Source: Gammaproteobacteria bacterium HGW-Gammaproteobacteria-11 (GTDB lineage: Bacteria; Pseudomonadota; Gammaproteobacteria; Pseudomonadales; Pseudomonadaceae). From it: DNA of 59,726 nt. Shown here piece after piece: positions 46,256 through 56,799 of the stretch. A program made the position numbers and the translations under genes. Location: contig PGZJ01000011.1 in NCBI GenBank assembly GCA_002840055.1, forward strand, positions 1 through 59,726. Reading direction: 5' to 3'. How positions within the stretch are numbered: the stretch's first letter is position 1; each line of letters opens with the position of its first letter. The notes beneath the pieces were generated by a model that worked only from the letters and a program-made list of their open reading frames with translations, had not been told where the DNA came from and did not search any database.

Positions 46256-46413
46256 CGGCAGCGCCCGGCAACCGCAGCAATGCGGAAATCCTATGGTCTA
46301 AACGTGACCAGACAGTTACAGTTCTCGTCAGCATAAGCATTCGAAGAACATAACCCGGTCAGCCGCGACCTGCTCGCATCCGCTGGCCCGGACCCTGTCA
46401 GGAGTCATGCGTG

Positions 46414-48318
46414 ATGTCGCGTTTGCCGGTCATCGTCGGCTTTGGTGGTTACAACGCCGCCGGTCGCAGTTCATTTCACCACGGTTTTCGTCGAACCGTC
46501 ATCGAGTCACTGCCTGTGGCAGAACGGCAGGAAACCCTTGCCGGTCTGGCCGTGCTGATGAAGCTGGTCAAGGTCGAAGACGGTCGCTATCTGGATGCTG
46601 ACGGTCAGACGCTGCAACCGGCCGAGATTGAAGCGCGCTTTGGCCAGCAGATCCTCGACGGTACCCTGGTCCGCCGCATCGAAAAGAACCACCTGGATGT
46701 GGATGCGGCCCACTGGCAGAAAAACCTCACCGTTACCGGCGAAGCCGGCAAGCCGTTCTCCTTCATCACCCTGGCCAAACAGTTGCCCGAACCCCTGCCC
46801 AGCGATTGGATGGTCGAGCGCCTGAGCGACACCGAGGTCATGGTTACCGTATATGACGGCTGCGACCTGAAGGTCGACAGCTACCGCGCCCTGGCGGTCA
46901 AGTCCGCTGGCCAGTTGCCCAGTGGCTTTGAGCCCGGCGAGCACTATGCCTCGCGCTTCCATCCACGCGGACTGCAGCTGACCATGCTCGCCGCCACCGA
47001 CGCCCTGCGCTCAACCGGCATCGACTGGGCCGAGATCGTCAGCCGCGTGCAGCCCGACGAGATTGCCGTGTTCGCCAGCAGCGCCATGAGCCAGCTCGAC
47101 GAAAACAGCTTTGCCGGCGTCATGCAGTCACGCCTCAAGGGCAACCGGGTCAGCGCCAAGCAGCTGCCGCTGGGGCTCAACAGCATGCCGGCGGACTTTA
47201 TCAACGCCTATATTCTCGGCAGCGTCGGCACCACCGGCGCCATCACCGGGGCCTGCGCCAGCTTCCTTTACAACCTGCAGAAAGCCATCGACATGATCAG
47301 CAGCGGCAAGGCCCGCGTGGTGCTGGTTGGCAATGCCGAAGCGCCGATCACCCAGGAATGCATCGAGGGCTATGGCGCCATGAGCGCGCTGGCCACCGAA
47401 GAAGGGCTGCGCAATATCGAAGGCCGTCCGGACGTGGACTTCCGCCGTGCCAGCCGGCCCTTTGGCCAGAACTGCGGCTTTACCCTGGCCGAGTCCGGAC
47501 AGTTCTTCGTGCTGATGGACGATGCCCTGGCCATGGAGCTGGGCGCCGATATTCACGGCGCCGCCACCGACGTCTTCATCAATGCCGACGGCTTCAAGAA
47601 ATCCATTTCCGCACCGGGTCCGGGCAACTATCTGACCATGGCCAAGGCGGTCAATGCGGCGATGCAGATTGTCGGCAGCGAATCGGTTCGGGCCCGCAGC
47701 TTTGTCCATGCCCACGGCTCCAGTACCCCGGCCAACCGCATTACCGAATCCGAACTGCTCGACCGGGTGGCCGGGGCCTTCGGCATTGCCGACTGGCCGG
47801 TGGCTGCCGCCAAGGGCTATGTCGGTCACTCTCTGGCCAGCGCCAGCGCCGACCAGCTGGCCTTTGCCCTGGGCAGTTTCAAGTACCAGATTCTGCCGGG
47901 TATCAAGACCATTGATGCGGTGGCCGATGATGTGCACCAACAGCATCTGCGCTTCAATACCCAGGATCAGCCGCGCGCGGATGATCCACTGGAGGTCTGC
48001 TTTATCAACTCCAAGGGCTTTGGCGGCAACAATGCCAGCGCGGTGATTCTCGCCCCCAGCGTAGTGGAACGCATGCTGCGCAAGCGCTATGGCGAACAGG
48101 CCTTTGCCGACTACACCGCCCGCCGCGAACAGGTCCGCACGAACGCCCAAGCCTATGACCAGCGCGCGCTGGTTGGACAACTGGATGTGATTTACCACTT
48201 TGGTGAGAACATGATCGACGATGCGCAGTTGAGCATCAGCGAGCAGGGCATCAAGGTGCCGGGCTTTGCCCAGGAACTGCGGTTTGGGGTAGATGAGCGC
48301 TACAAGGATATGCTCTAG
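46414..48318 (+). CDS. fabY: Beta-ketoacyl-ACP synthase FabY
   Basis: 634 aa from the ATG at 46414 (AGGAG nine bases before; a GTG three bases upstream is also possible), exactly the length I recall for P. aeruginosa FabY. Starts MSRLPVIVGFGGYNAAGRSS. Thiolase-fold catalytic triad: Cys281 in ITGACASFLYN, His434 in VHAHGSSTPANR, His472 in GYVGHSLASAS, then a GFGGNNAS loop. The 200-residue N-terminal extension distinguishes it from FabB/FabF. FabY starts fatty-acid synthesis in Pseudomonas by condensing acetyl-CoA with malonyl-ACP, in place of FabH. Confidence 0.92.
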   Translation: MSRLPVIVGFGGYNAAGRSSFHHGFRRTVIESLPVAERQETLAGLAVLMKLVKVEDGRYLDADGQTLQPAEIEARFGQQILDGTLVRRIEKNHLDVDAAHWQKNLTVTGEAGKPFSFITLAKQLPEPLPSDWMVERLSDTEVMVTVYDGCDLKVDSYRALAVKSAGQLPSGFEPGEHYASRFHPRGLQLTMLAATDALRSTGIDWAEIVSRVQPDEIAVFASSAMSQLDENSFAGVMQSRLKGNRVSAKQLPLGLNSMPADFINAYILGSVGTTGAITGACASFLYNLQKAIDMISSGKARVVLVGNAEAPITQECIEGYGAMSALATEEGLRNIEGRPDVDFRRASRPFGQNCGFTLAESGQFFVLMDDALAMELGADIHGAATDVFINADGFKKSISAPGPGNYLTMAKAVNAAMQIVGSESVRARSFVHAHGSSTPANRITESELLDRVAGAFGIADWPVAAAKGYVGHSLASASADQLAFALGSFKYQILPGIKTIDAVADDVHQQHLRFNTQDQPRADDPLEVCFINSKGFGGNNASAVILAPSVVERMLRKRYGEQAFADYTARREQVRTNAQAYDQRALVGQLDVIYHFGENMIDDAQLSISEQGIKVPGFAQELRFGVDERYKDML

Positions 48319-48344
48319 GGAACCTTGGAATAGCCACCTGGGTT

Positions 48345-48379
48345 GCCACAACCGGTCACGCCTGCCGACCGGTTGTGGC
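48345..48379. terminator. Bidirectional hairpin between fabY and GST genes
   Basis: A perfect 13-bp stem GCCACAACCGGTC/GACCGGTTGTGGC with a 9-nt loop occupies the 77-bp convergent gap. Strong enough to serve both genes. Confidence 0.75.
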
Positions 48380-48395
48380 GATCAGTTCGGTCTGA

Positions 48396-49055
48396 TCAGG
48401 AACGTGCCTTGGCCGCGGCAATAAAGGCGGCCATTTCGGCTTTCTTGTCAGCTTCAATCTGCTGTACGTGGGGATTCTGTGCCATCAGCTCGAACAGCGG
48501 CTTGGCGCCCGGCAGCTCCGCCATCAGGTCCAGACCAAACAGCTTGCCCGCCACCGCACAGGCCAGATCGAAGCTGTACAGGAACATCAGATCGGCAATG
48601 GTCATCTCGCTGCCCGCCACATAGGGGGCAAACCGGGCGTGGCGCTTGAGCGCAGCAACACCCAGCAGCAGGTCGGCTTTGGCCTTGTCCTTGATCGCCT
48701 GATCAACCTTGCCACCGAAGAACACTTCGGCATAACAGCTGCGCGCCGGCAACTCGATGTACAGTTCGATTTCCTTGGTCAGGGCGCGCACGCGGGCACG
48801 CTCGAAGGCATCCTTGGGCAGCAGCGCCTTGCCGCCTTGCGTTTCTTCAAGGTACTCCAGAATCACATTGGTTTCGCTGATAAAACCCTGCTCAGTCTCC
48901 AGGCAAGGCACCTTGCCACGCGGGCTGATCTGGAGAAAGCTCTCATCCTGACTGGGGTGGACCACGACGGTCTCATAGGCCAGACCTTTCTCCAGTAGAG
49001 CGAGCTTGACCATATTGAAATAGTTGCTGACAGCAAAACCATGAAGCTTGAGCAT
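48396..49055 (-). CDS. Glutathione S-transferase family protein
   Basis: 219 aa from MLKLHGFAVSNYF at 49055 (GGAG upstream). N-terminal thioredoxin-fold GST domain with FAVSNYFNMVKLALLEKG, the cis-proline in GKVPCLE and the glutathione-binding ETNVILEYLEE; all-helical C-terminal domain with TIADLMFLYSFDLA. The active-site residue is likely a serine or tyrosine near position 10. Substrate unknown. It is a lone minus-strand gene. Confidence 0.88.
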   Translation of the reverse strand: MLKLHGFAVSNYFNMVKLALLEKGLAYETVVVHPSQDESFLQISPRGKVPCLETEQGFISETNVILEYLEETQGGKALLPKDAFERARVRALTKEIELYIELPARSCYAEVFFGGKVDQAIKDKAKADLLLGVAALKRHARFAPYVAGSEMTIADLMFLYSFDLACAVAGKLFGLDLMAELPGAKPLFELMAQNPHVQQIEADKKAEMAAFIAAAKARS

Positions 49056-49225
49056 TGTGCGTCTCCGCGTGGGTGCCATTGAAAGTAAAGCTAGTTGTAG
49101 CCGCCTGCGGAGAAAATCGCCAGTCTCATCAGTTGTCTGAATGCCTGCGCCTGTCGAGAAATCCCTGTCCTTTTTACGGTCATTTAAGGCTAGACTGCAT
49201 CTACACACCCTGAAAGGTACCGCCC

Positions 49226-49465
49226 ATGTCGCTGACCCCGGATGAAATCACTGAAATCAACCTGCTGTGCCAGTTCAATCTGGCCAACACTCTGGAAGGC
49301 TTGAAGATTCATCAACATGAAGCCACCGCCGAGGTGGTGAGAAGTGCTGAGCGCCTGCATGCACGCGGCCTGACCACGCAAGCCGACGGCGGCTATCTGA
49401 CCAGTCTCGGGCTGGATGCGGCGGAACACGCCCAGGCCCTGTTGACCATTTTGCGCACCAACTGA
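49226..49465 (+). CDS. TIGR02647-family small protein
   Basis: 79 aa, hydrophilic and helical: SLTPDEITEINLLCQFNLANTLEGLKIH then a basic-acidic second half ending EHAQALLTILRTN. It matches the TIGR02647 family of short Pseudomonas/Vibrio proteins usually encoded next to class I adenylate cyclase. AAAGG precedes the ATG. It ends 8 bp before cyaA, so they are probably co-transcribed. Function unknown. Confidence 0.78.
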   Translation: MSLTPDEITEINLLCQFNLANTLEGLKIHQHEATAEVVRSAERLHARGLTTQADGGYLTSLGLDAAEHAQALLTILRTN

Positions 49466-49473
49466 GGAACGCC

Positions 49474-52317
49474 ATGGCCCTGCGCGGAGAAATCCACCTG
49501 CAGATAGACGAGGGCATTGATCGCAAGGCCCTCTTCATTCTGCGCAAGCGCTTCATGGCCATCAACCAGCAGCGCCTGCAACGGGTCTTGCATGCGCTGC
49601 CGCTACGCCAACTGAATGTTCTGCAACTCATTCCGTTGCTCTTTGATGTCAACCACCCGCTGCTACCGGGCTATGTCTCCAGACAGACGCCGCACGGACT
49701 GCCCGGCTATGTACCCGACTCGCAGGTACTGCTTGGCGCCCAGGCCCTGACCCGCAGCTTCAGTTACCGCAAACATCCGGCCGGCTTTGTCCCGGAAATT
49801 CAGGCCCTGTATCTGATGGGCAGCGGCGGCACCATCGCCCAGTCCGATCAGAGTGACCTGGATATCTGGGTCTGCCACGCCTCCAGCCTGCCACCCCAGG
49901 CGGTGGTCGAGCTGGCCAGCAAGTGCCAGGCGATTACCGACTGGGCCGAGACCCAGGGCTGCGAAGCCCACTTTCACCTGGTCAACCCGGCCACCTTCAG
50001 TCTGGGCGATCGGGATAACGCCCTGAGCATTGAAGATTGTGGCAGCACTCAACACTACCTGTTGCTTGATGAGTTTTATCGCACCGCTATCCTGCTCGGC
50101 GGACGTTACCCGCTCTGGTGGCTGGTACCCAACAGTGAAGAATCCAACTACCGTGACTACACCCGACAACTGATCGGCAAGCGCTTTATTCGTCAGACTG
50201 ACAGCCTGGACCTCGGGCATATGGCCCGCATTCCTGCCGGCGAATATGTCGGCGCAGGCCTCTGGCAACTGTTCAAAGGCATTGAGTCGCCCTACAAGTC
50301 GGTGCTCAAGCTGCTGCTGACCGAGGTCTATGCCAGCGAGCACCCCGAGGTGCGCTGCCTGAGCCTGGACTTCAAGCAGGCGGTGTATGCCAACCAGTTG
50401 GCGCTGGATGAGCTCGACCCCTATGTGATGCTCTACCGGCGCATTGAAGCCTACCTGCTGGCCCGCGGTGAACAGGAACGCCTGGAACTGGTGCGCCGCT
50501 GTCTGTATATCAAGGCCGATGTGCGGCTCAGTCGCCGCAGCGGCACCCTGGGCTGGAAGCGCAGCCTGATGGAGCGGCTGGTCAAGGAGTGGCAATGGAC
50601 CCCACAGCAGCTGCAACAGCTCGATAATCGCCAGCTCTGGCGGGTGCTTGAAGTCGAGCATGAGCGCCGCCTGCTGGTTGGCGAACTGACCCACAGCTAC
50701 CGCCTGCTATCGCAGTTTGGTCGTAGTCACAACGTCATCAACCAGGTCAACAGTCGCGACCTGTCCTTGCTGGGTCGACGTCTGTATGCCGCCTTTGAGC
50801 GCAAGGCCGGCAAGGTCGAACTGGTCAACCCGGGTATCTCACCGGACCTCAGTGAACCTTTGCTGAGTCTGGCACTGCGCCCCGGCGGTGACGATACCCA
50901 GGCGCACTGGAGTCTGTATCGCGGCGTGCTGAACCATAATGAACTGTCCGATCACAGCTCGCTCAAGCGCACCCGCCACCTGATCGAGCTACTGGCCTGG
51001 GCCTACCGCAATGGTTTGATTGATGCGTCCTCGCGGATTGCCGTGCACCCCGGCGACAGCGCCCTGAGTGAGTTCGAGCTGAGCAATCTGCTGACAAGCA
51101 TACAGATGAACTTTCCGTTGCCGCTGCCCTTGCTGACCGAAGCCGCCCTGTCCCGTGCCAGCCAGCCCTGCCAGACCCTGCTGCTGATCAATGTCGGGCT
51201 CGACCCGTTGCCGACCAGCAGCCAGAAAAACCTGCACCTGATCAGCAGCCACACCGACGCGCTGGGTTACTCAGGGCTGCGCGACAACCTGATTCTGAGC
51301 ATCGACCAGATTACCCTGAACAGCTGGAACGAAATGCTGGTCACCCGCTATGAAGGTGAGCAATCCTGCGTGCAGGCGCTCTGCGACTATCTGAACAAGG
51401 CCCATGAGTACCAGCGCCAGCCGGACCTGCAGGTCGCCTGCTACTGTCGCAACCGCTCCAGCTCGATTGCCGAGCGCGTTCTTGGCCTGTTTCGTGATGC
51501 CAGCCGACAATTGCTGGCCGATCCGCCGGCACGCTTTCTGCTGCAGGTGCAGAACGGCTTTCAGGTGCTGGAGCGCAAGGATGGCAAGATTCAGGTCACC
51601 GACATTGCCGACCGTGAACGCCTTGGTCGCTATCTGGGCAGCAGCCGGCCCAGCTACAGCCCGCTGGTCCTCGACCGTTTTGCCCTGCAGGGCCACGATC
51701 TGTCCTTGATCCTGCAGCAGGATCTAGCGGAGCGCATCCAGCTGTTTTATCGGTTGCTACCCGGCCGTCAGGCAGAAATCACCGTCCTCGACGAGCTTGG
51801 TTCGGTTTGGCGTACCCGTCAGGATTGCCCGGACGAACATACCCTGTTGCTGCCGCTACTGCGCTTTCTGCACAGCATTCGTCTGCGTCGGCAATTGAAC
51901 CAGAGCCTGGAAAGCAGCCTGCGCCAGGAACCGATCCTGCTCTACGCGATACTCCCTGCCAGTGACGGCCTGCCGGCCCGGGTCGAGCCGAGAAACCTGC
52001 CGATTGACGGGATTGAAGCGGACTACTATGCCGTACAGGCGATTGCCGAGCCGGGTGAAACCCAGCAACTACAGGTCAGCATTTTCTGTGAGCAACGGGA
52101 GTTTTCCGAACTGGATCATGGTCCACGTCTGTATACCGAGGTGGCCAGCCATATTCTGCAGCAACGTCATAGCCTGGAAGACTACCCCTGCTACATCACT
52201 GACCTTGATCTGACCGCGATTGACCCGAGTGGCAAGATGCAGACCGTGCACTATCTGCGTTACCGGCAACAACTCGAAGAAGCGCTGAACAGCGCCATGC
52301 GTGCACTGCGGCAGTAA
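49474..52317 (+). CDS. cyaA: Class I adenylate cyclase
   Basis: 947 aa, full-length. Makes cAMP from ATP in the cytosol for Vfr/Crp signalling. The catalytic nucleotidyltransferase core is in the first 300 residues: LMGSGGTIAQSDQSDLDIWV is the GS..D.D signature, followed by YPLWWLVP. The long C-terminal half is regulatory (glucose/PTS-sensing in enterics). A GAGGAAC ribosome-binding site lies five bases before the ATG. The stop codon is immediately adjacent to the stop of the convergent DUF1289 gene, with no bases between. Confidence 0.93.
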   Translation: MALRGEIHLQIDEGIDRKALFILRKRFMAINQQRLQRVLHALPLRQLNVLQLIPLLFDVNHPLLPGYVSRQTPHGLPGYVPDSQVLLGAQALTRSFSYRKHPAGFVPEIQALYLMGSGGTIAQSDQSDLDIWVCHASSLPPQAVVELASKCQAITDWAETQGCEAHFHLVNPATFSLGDRDNALSIEDCGSTQHYLLLDEFYRTAILLGGRYPLWWLVPNSEESNYRDYTRQLIGKRFIRQTDSLDLGHMARIPAGEYVGAGLWQLFKGIESPYKSVLKLLLTEVYASEHPEVRCLSLDFKQAVYANQLALDELDPYVMLYRRIEAYLLARGEQERLELVRRCLYIKADVRLSRRSGTLGWKRSLMERLVKEWQWTPQQLQQLDNRQLWRVLEVEHERRLLVGELTHSYRLLSQFGRSHNVINQVNSRDLSLLGRRLYAAFERKAGKVELVNPGISPDLSEPLLSLALRPGGDDTQAHWSLYRGVLNHNELSDHSSLKRTRHLIELLAWAYRNGLIDASSRIAVHPGDSALSEFELSNLLTSIQMNFPLPLPLLTEAALSRASQPCQTLLLINVGLDPLPTSSQKNLHLISSHTDALGYSGLRDNLILSIDQITLNSWNEMLVTRYEGEQSCVQALCDYLNKAHEYQRQPDLQVACYCRNRSSSIAERVLGLFRDASRQLLADPPARFLLQVQNGFQVLERKDGKIQVTDIADRERLGRYLGSSRPSYSPLVLDRFALQGHDLSLILQQDLAERIQLFYRLLPGRQAEITVLDELGSVWRTRQDCPDEHTLLLPLLRFLHSIRLRRQLNQSLESSLRQEPILLYAILPASDGLPARVEPRNLPIDGIEADYYAVQAIAEPGETQQLQVSIFCEQREFSELDHGPRLYTEVASHILQQRHSLEDYPCYITDLDLTAIDPSGKMQTVHYLRYRQQLEEALNSAMRALRQ

Positions 52318-52500
52318 TCACTGGCGATTGCGTCGCTCCACCAGGCGCCGCTGAGCCGCGACTGTAATGTCCAACTGACGCTGATGCGAGGCGTTGGCCC
52401 ATTCGAGAATTTCCGCCATCAGGCGGCCACAACCCAGACATTGCTCACCATCCAGGCAACATTTGCGCACACAGGGTGACGGTGGCCCGGCAATACTCAT
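52318..52500 (-). CDS. DUF1289 cysteine-rich protein
   Basis: 60 aa from MSIAGPPSPCVRKCCLDGEQ; GAGG is nine bases upstream, and the ORF could begin five codons earlier. Cysteine pattern SPCVRKCCLDGEQCLGCGR is the DUF1289 signature, probably a metal or Fe-S binding knuckle. It begins one base after the cyaY stop, so the pair is one unit; linkage to an iron-sulphur chaperone gene is suggestive. Function not established. Confidence 0.8.
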   Translation of the reverse strand: MSIAGPPSPCVRKCCLDGEQCLGCGRLMAEILEWANASHQRQLDITVAAQRRLVERRNRQ

Positions 52501-52501
52501 G

Positions 52502-52840
52502 TCAGTCGGCCTCAAGATCCAGATCCAGCTCTTCGCCGGTCAGGTCCTCAAGCAGTTGCCCGAGCACCTCGGCCAGCGGCTCGTCATCACTGTCATGCAG
52601 CCAGCCACGTTGCGGACAGAAACCAAAGTGCAGGGTGCCACTGGGCGCCGCCAGCCAGATTTCCCGGGAGGCCGGCTGCCGACCAATCACCAGTCGCGGA
52701 CCCTCGGCCAGCATCAGCACCAGCGAGCCATCAACCTGTTCCATATCCAGATCCAGGCCGCTGTCATCCATGGCCTGCTCGATCCGGTCCTGCAGGACAT
52801 CGGCCTGGGTGTGGAATTGTTCTTCTGTCAGTTCGTGCAT
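52502..52840 (-). CDS. cyaY: Frataxin-like iron donor protein CyaY
   Basis: 112 aa from the ATG at 52840. Acidic N-terminal helix (ADVLQDRIEQAMDDSGLDLDME) of the iron-binding ridge, then the beta-sheet LVLMLAEGPRLVIGRQPASREIWLAAP, with HFGFCPQRGWLHDSDDEPL at the end of the sheet. It delivers or regulates iron for Fe-S cluster assembly with IscS. The adjacent position to cyaA and lysA is standard in gammaproteobacteria. Divergent from lptM. Confidence 0.92.
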   Translation of the reverse strand: MHELTEEQFHTQADVLQDRIEQAMDDSGLDLDMEQVDGSLVLMLAEGPRLVIGRQPASREIWLAAPSGTLHFGFCPQRGWLHDSDDEPLAEVLGQLLEDLTGEELDLDLEAD

Positions 52841-52943
52841 GCAGGCATCTCTTTCATTTGATTCCGTCACCGGTTCGGGTGCGTGAAACCGGGTGGCTGG
52901 GTATACTGCCGCATATTGCCCGATTTTCAACAAGGATTTCACC

Positions 52944-53090
52944 ATGAAGCGTTCCGTCGCTGCACTCTTTGCTCTGCTGATCCTCGCTGGCTGCGGCCAG
53001 AAAGGCCCGCTGTATCTGCCCGAGCAGCCAGCCGGCCAACCGGTTGACCCGGCCCGGGAAGAAATGAACCAGCAACCGACGGGCAACTAA
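52944..53090 (+). CDS. lptM: Small outer-membrane lipoprotein LptM (LppL/YifL)
   Basis: 48 aa from MKRSVAALFALLILAGCGQK. Lipobox LAGC with Cys18; right after it CGQKGPLYLPEQ is the family signature. The remainder is short and hydrophilic. In E. coli LptM assists assembly and disulfide formation of the LPS translocon LptD-LptE. It precedes lysA by 9 bp, as in other Pseudomonas (annotated lppL there). Confidence 0.92.
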   Translation: MKRSVAALFALLILAGCGQKGPLYLPEQPAGQPVDPAREEMNQQPTGN

Positions 53091-53099
53091 GATCAGATC

Positions 53100-54353
53100 A
53101 TGACAGCCTTTGAATACAAGAACGGCGAACTGCATGCCGACGCCCTGCCTTTGTCCGCAATTGCCGCAGAGTATGGCACACCCTGCTTTGTCTACTCGCG
53201 CAGCGCCATCGAGCAAGCCTGGCTGGCCTGGGATCAGGCTCTTAGCGGCACGCCACATCTGGTCTGTTTTGCCGTCAAGGCCAACTCCAATCTGGGCGTG
53301 CTGAATGTACTGGCACGTCTGGGCGCCGGCTTTGACATCGTCTCCGGTGGTGAACTGGAGCGGGTCCTGGCCGCCGGTGGCGACCCGGCACGGGTAGTGT
53401 TCTCCGGCCTGGGCAAGACCGCCGAGGAAATGCGCCGGGCACTGGAGCTGGGCATCCATTGCTTCAACGTCGAGTCCGCTGCCGAGCTTGAGCGCCTGCA
53501 ACAGGTGGCCGCCGAGCTGGGCGTCAAGGCGCCGGTCTCGCTGCGCGTGAACCCGGACGTGGATGCCATGACCCACCCGTATATTTCCACCGGGCTCAAG
53601 GAAAACAAGTTCGGCATCGACATTGCCCGCGCCCCCGAGGTCTATCGCCGCGCCGCCAGCTTGCCGAATATCGACGTCTGCGGCGTGGACTGCCACATCG
53701 GCTCACAGCTGACCGACGACCAGCCGTTTCTGGATGCCCTCGACCGGTTGCTGGTTCTGATCGACACCCTGGCCGCCGATGGCATTCGTATTCGTCATCT
53801 GGATCTGGGTGGCGGTCTGGGCGTGACCTACCGCGATGAACAGCCCCCGGCCCCCGGCGCCTATCTGCAACGCGTGCGTGAGCGTCTGGCCGGCCGCGAT
53901 CTGGCGCTGATGTTCGAGCCTGGTCGCTCGATTGTTGCCAATGCCGGTGTGCTGCTGACCCGCGTCAACCTGCTGAAGCCGACCGGACACAAGAACTTTG
54001 CCATTATTGATGCGGCCATGAACGACCTGATCCGCCCAGCGCTGTACAGCGCCTGGATGGGCATTGATGCGGTGTGCCCGCGCGCTGACGTTGCGGCACA
54101 GGCCTGGGATATCGTCGGCCCGGTGTGCGAAACCGGCGACTTCCTCGGCAAGGACCGCGAGCTGGCGCTGGCCGAAGGCGATCTGCTGGCCGTCCGCTCG
54201 GCGGGCGCCTATGGCTTTGTCATGAGCTCGAATTACAACACCCGCCCGCGGGCTGCCGAGGTCATGGTCGATGGTAGCCAGGCCCATCTGGTACGCCAGC
54301 GTGAAACCGTGGCCGAACTCTTTGCCGGCGAACGCCTGCTGCCCGAGGCCTGA
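53100..54353 (+). CDS. lysA: Diaminopimelate decarboxylase
   Basis: 417 aa fold-type III PLP enzyme, last step of lysine synthesis. PLP lysine in [13 protein letters not shown] (about Lys60), glycine loop [22 protein letters not shown], and the active-site cysteine in CETGDFLG near residue 344. Typical bacterial length. dapF begins one base after the stop, so the two act on the same pathway from one mRNA. Confidence 0.95.
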   Translation: MTAFEYKNGELHADALPLSAIAAEYGTPCFVYSRSAIEQAWLAWDQALSGTPHLVCFAVKANSNLGVLNVLARLGAGFDIVSGGELERVLAAGGDPARVVFSGLGKTAEEMRRALELGIHCFNVESAAELERLQQVAAELGVKAPVSLRVNPDVDAMTHPYISTGLKENKFGIDIARAPEVYRRAASLPNIDVCGVDCHIGSQLTDDQPFLDALDRLLVLIDTLAADGIRIRHLDLGGGLGVTYRDEQPPAPGAYLQRVRERLAGRDLALMFEPGRSIVANAGVLLTRVNLLKPTGHKNFAIIDAAMNDLIRPALYSAWMGIDAVCPRADVAAQAWDIVGPVCETGDFLGKDRELALAEGDLLAVRSAGAYGFVMSSNYNTRPRAAEVMVDGSQAHLVRQRETVAELFAGERLLPEA

Positions 54354-54354
54354 G

Positions 54355-55185
54355 ATGCTACTGCGATTCACCAAAATGCACGGCCTGGGCAATGACTTCA
54401 TGGTCATCGACCTGGTCACCCAGCATGCCCAGCTCACCGCCAAGCAGATCAGTCAGTGGAGCAACCGGCATACCGGGATTGGTTTTGATCAACTGCTGCT
54501 GGTCGAGCCACCAAACAATCCGGACATGGATTTCCGTTACCGGATCTTCAATGCCGACGGCGGTGAAGTCGAGCAGTGCGGCAATGGCGCCCGCTGTTTT
54601 GCCCGCTTTGTGCTGGACAAGCGCCTCACCGCCAAATCGACCATCCATGTTGAAACCAGCGGCGGGCCTATTGTGCTGGAAGTACGCAAGGACGGTCAGA
54701 TCACCGTGGATATGGGTGCACCGCGTTTCAGTCCGGCGGAGATTCCGTTCCAGGCCGACAGCGAAGCCCTGAGTTACCCGCTGGTGGTAGGTGAGCAACA
54801 ACTGCAGGTCTCTGCGCTGTCGATGGGTAATCCGCACTGCGTCACCCTGGTGGACAACCTTGATCAGTATCCGGTGGCCGAGATCGGCCCCCTGGTTGAA
54901 CGCCATGCGCGCTTCCCGAGGGCGGTGAATGCCGGCTTCATGCAACTGGTTGATCGGCACCATGCGCGTTTGCGCGTGTACGAGCGTGGCGTCGGTGAAA
55001 CCCTGGCCTGCGGCACCGGCGCCTGCGCCGCTGCCGTGGCCGGGATTCGTCTGGGTCACCTTGAATCGCCGGTCAGCATCGATCTGCCGGGCGGCACCCT
55101 GCAGATCGAATGGGCCGGACCCGGCCAGTCGGTGATGATGACCGGCCCCGCCACCCGCGTTTACGAGGGACAGATACGCTTATGA
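54355..55185 (+). CDS. dapF: Diaminopimelate epimerase
   Basis: 276 aa from the ATG at 54355 (GAGG seven bases before); a longer frame upstream overlaps lysA and is not needed. Cofactor-independent epimerase with the two catalytic cysteines in [13 protein letters not shown] and [12 protein letters not shown]. Interconverts LL- and meso-diaminopimelate for peptidoglycan and lysine. Stop overlaps the next start (ATGA). Confidence 0.95.
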   Translation: MLLRFTKMHGLGNDFMVIDLVTQHAQLTAKQISQWSNRHTGIGFDQLLLVEPPNNPDMDFRYRIFNADGGEVEQCGNGARCFARFVLDKRLTAKSTIHVETSGGPIVLEVRKDGQITVDMGAPRFSPAEIPFQADSEALSYPLVVGEQQLQVSALSMGNPHCVTLVDNLDQYPVAEIGPLVERHARFPRAVNAGFMQLVDRHHARLRVYERGVGETLACGTGACAAAVAGIRLGHLESPVSIDLPGGTLQIEWAGPGQSVMMTGPATRVYEGQIRL

Positions 55186-55886
55186 GCAGCAAGCCCGTAC
55201 ACCCGTCCGACACCCTGGATCCGGCACTGGTCGCCGAGTATCTGCGGCGGCACCCGGCATTCTTTGCCGAGTATGACGACCTGATACCCGAGCTGATCAT
55301 TCCGCATCAGTCCGGCCAGGCCGTGTCCCTGGTGGAGCGTCAGGTCAAGCTGCTGCGCGAGCGCAACATCGATGTGCGCCATCGCCTCGGACAACTGATG
55401 GATGTAGCCCGGGAGAACGACAGACTGTTTGAAAAGAGTCGTCGGCTGATCCTCAACCTGCTCGAATCACAAAGCCTTGAACAGGTCATTGCCAGCATCG
55501 AAGACAGCCTGCGCGACGACTTTCAGGTGCCGCACGTCAGTCTGATCCTGTTCAGCGAGACGCCGCGCTTTGCCAATGCCCGCTGTGTTACCCATCAGGC
55601 TGCACGCGAGGCCATTGGGCACCTGCTGGACAGCGGCAAAACCCTGAGCGGCGTGCTGCGCCCGGACGAGCTGAGTTTTCTGTTTGGTGAGCGCGGCTCG
55701 CTGGTTGCCTCGGTGGCCGTGGCTCCCATCCAGCATCAGGGCCTGCACGGTGTATTGGCGCTCGGCAGCCACGATGCCAATCATTACCGCAATGCCACCG
55801 GCACCTTGTTTCTTGGCTACATTGCCGATGCACTGGCGCGGGTCCTGCTGCGCCAACGGCCGCTGGCCGACGAACCCCGACTCTGA
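55182..55886 (+). CDS. DUF484 (GAF-like) protein
   Basis: 234 aa from the ATG at 55182 that overlaps the dapF stop. An N-terminal coiled part ([19 protein letters not shown]) is followed by a GAF-type domain with [19 protein letters not shown] and [14 protein letters not shown]. Conserved in dapF-xerC neighbourhoods throughout gammaproteobacteria; the role is unknown, possibly small-molecule sensing. Two bases separate its stop from xerC. Confidence 0.88.
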   Translation: MSSKPVHPSDTLDPALVAEYLRRHPAFFAEYDDLIPELIIPHQSGQAVSLVERQVKLLRERNIDVRHRLGQLMDVARENDRLFEKSRRLILNLLESQSLEQVIASIEDSLRDDFQVPHVSLILFSETPRFANARCVTHQAAREAIGHLLDSGKTLSGVLRPDELSFLFGERGSLVASVAVAPIQHQGLHGVLALGSHDANHYRNATGTLFLGYIADALARVLLRQRPLADEPRL

Positions 55887-55888
55887 GC

Positions 55889-56797
55889 ATGCCCGCCATG
55901 CCCGTGCAACAGGCACTGGACGCCTTCCTGCGGCACCTGCAGCAGGAGCGCCAGCTATCGCCGCGCACGCTGGAGGCCTACCGGCATGATCTTGAGGGAC
56001 TGCGCGATTTTCTCGACAAGCGTCAGATAGCCGACTGGCAGGGACTGGACGAGGCGCAACTGCGGCTGTTCATTGCCCAGAAGCACCAGAGCGGCCTGTC
56101 CGGACGCAGCCTGCAGCGCCTGCTCAGTGCCGTGCGCAGCCTGTTTCGTTTTCTGGTACGTGAACGTCTGTGCAAGCACAATCCAGCCATGGACCTGCGC
56201 GCCCCCAAATCGCCACGCAAGCTACCCCGGGCACTGGATGCCGACCTGACGGCACAACTGCTCAACGCACCGGCCGATGATGACTGGCTGGGCCTGCGTG
56301 ATCACGCCATGCTCGAGCTGTTCTATTCCTCCGGCCTGCGCCTGTCCGAGCTGGCCGGTCTGGATCAGACCGCGCTGGACCTGCAGCAGGGCGAAGTGCG
56401 GGTGCTCGGCAAGGGCCAGCGCACCCGTTTAGTGCCGGTTGGCCGACTGGCCTGCGAAGCATTGCAGCGCTGGCTGCAGGTCAGACCCCTGGCCGGTACC
56501 GAATCCCCGGCGTTGTTTGTCGGACGCCAGGGCCGACGCCTGACCCCACGCGCCATTCAGCTACGGGTGCGCCAGCAGGGCGTGCAGCAGATTGGCCAGC
56601 ATCTGCACCCGCACATGCTGCGGCACTCCTTCGCCAGCCATTTGCTGGAGTCTTCCGGCGATCTGCGGGCGGTACAGGAGCTGCTCGGGCATGCCGATAT
56701 CAGTACCACCCAGGTGTACACTCACCTGGATTTCCAACACCTTGCCCAGGTCTATGACCAAGCCCACCCCCGCGCCAAACGGAAAAGCGAGCACTAG
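55889..56797 (+). CDS. xerC: Tyrosine recombinase XerC
   Basis: 302 aa (299 if the ATG at 55898 is used, which puts the first two active-site residues at Arg148 and Lys172 as in E. coli). Site-specific recombinase that resolves chromosome dimers at dif with XerD. Catalytic residues: Arg in [12 protein letters not shown], Lys in GKGQRTR, His-x-x-Arg in HPHMLRHSF, His in [11 protein letters not shown], nucleophile Tyr in VYTHL. Third gene of the dapF-DUF484-xerC-HAD cluster. Confidence 0.95.
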   Translation: MPAMPVQQALDAFLRHLQQERQLSPRTLEAYRHDLEGLRDFLDKRQIADWQGLDEAQLRLFIAQKHQSGLSGRSLQRLLSAVRSLFRFLVRERLCKHNPAMDLRAPKSPRKLPRALDADLTAQLLNAPADDDWLGLRDHAMLELFYSSGLRLSELAGLDQTALDLQQGEVRVLGKGQRTRLVPVGRLACEALQRWLQVRPLAGTESPALFVGRQGRRLTPRAIQLRVRQQGVQQIGQHLHPHMLRHSFASHLLESSGDLRAVQELLGHADISTTQVYTHLDFQHLAQVYDQAHPRAKRKSEH

Positions 56798-56799
56798 TC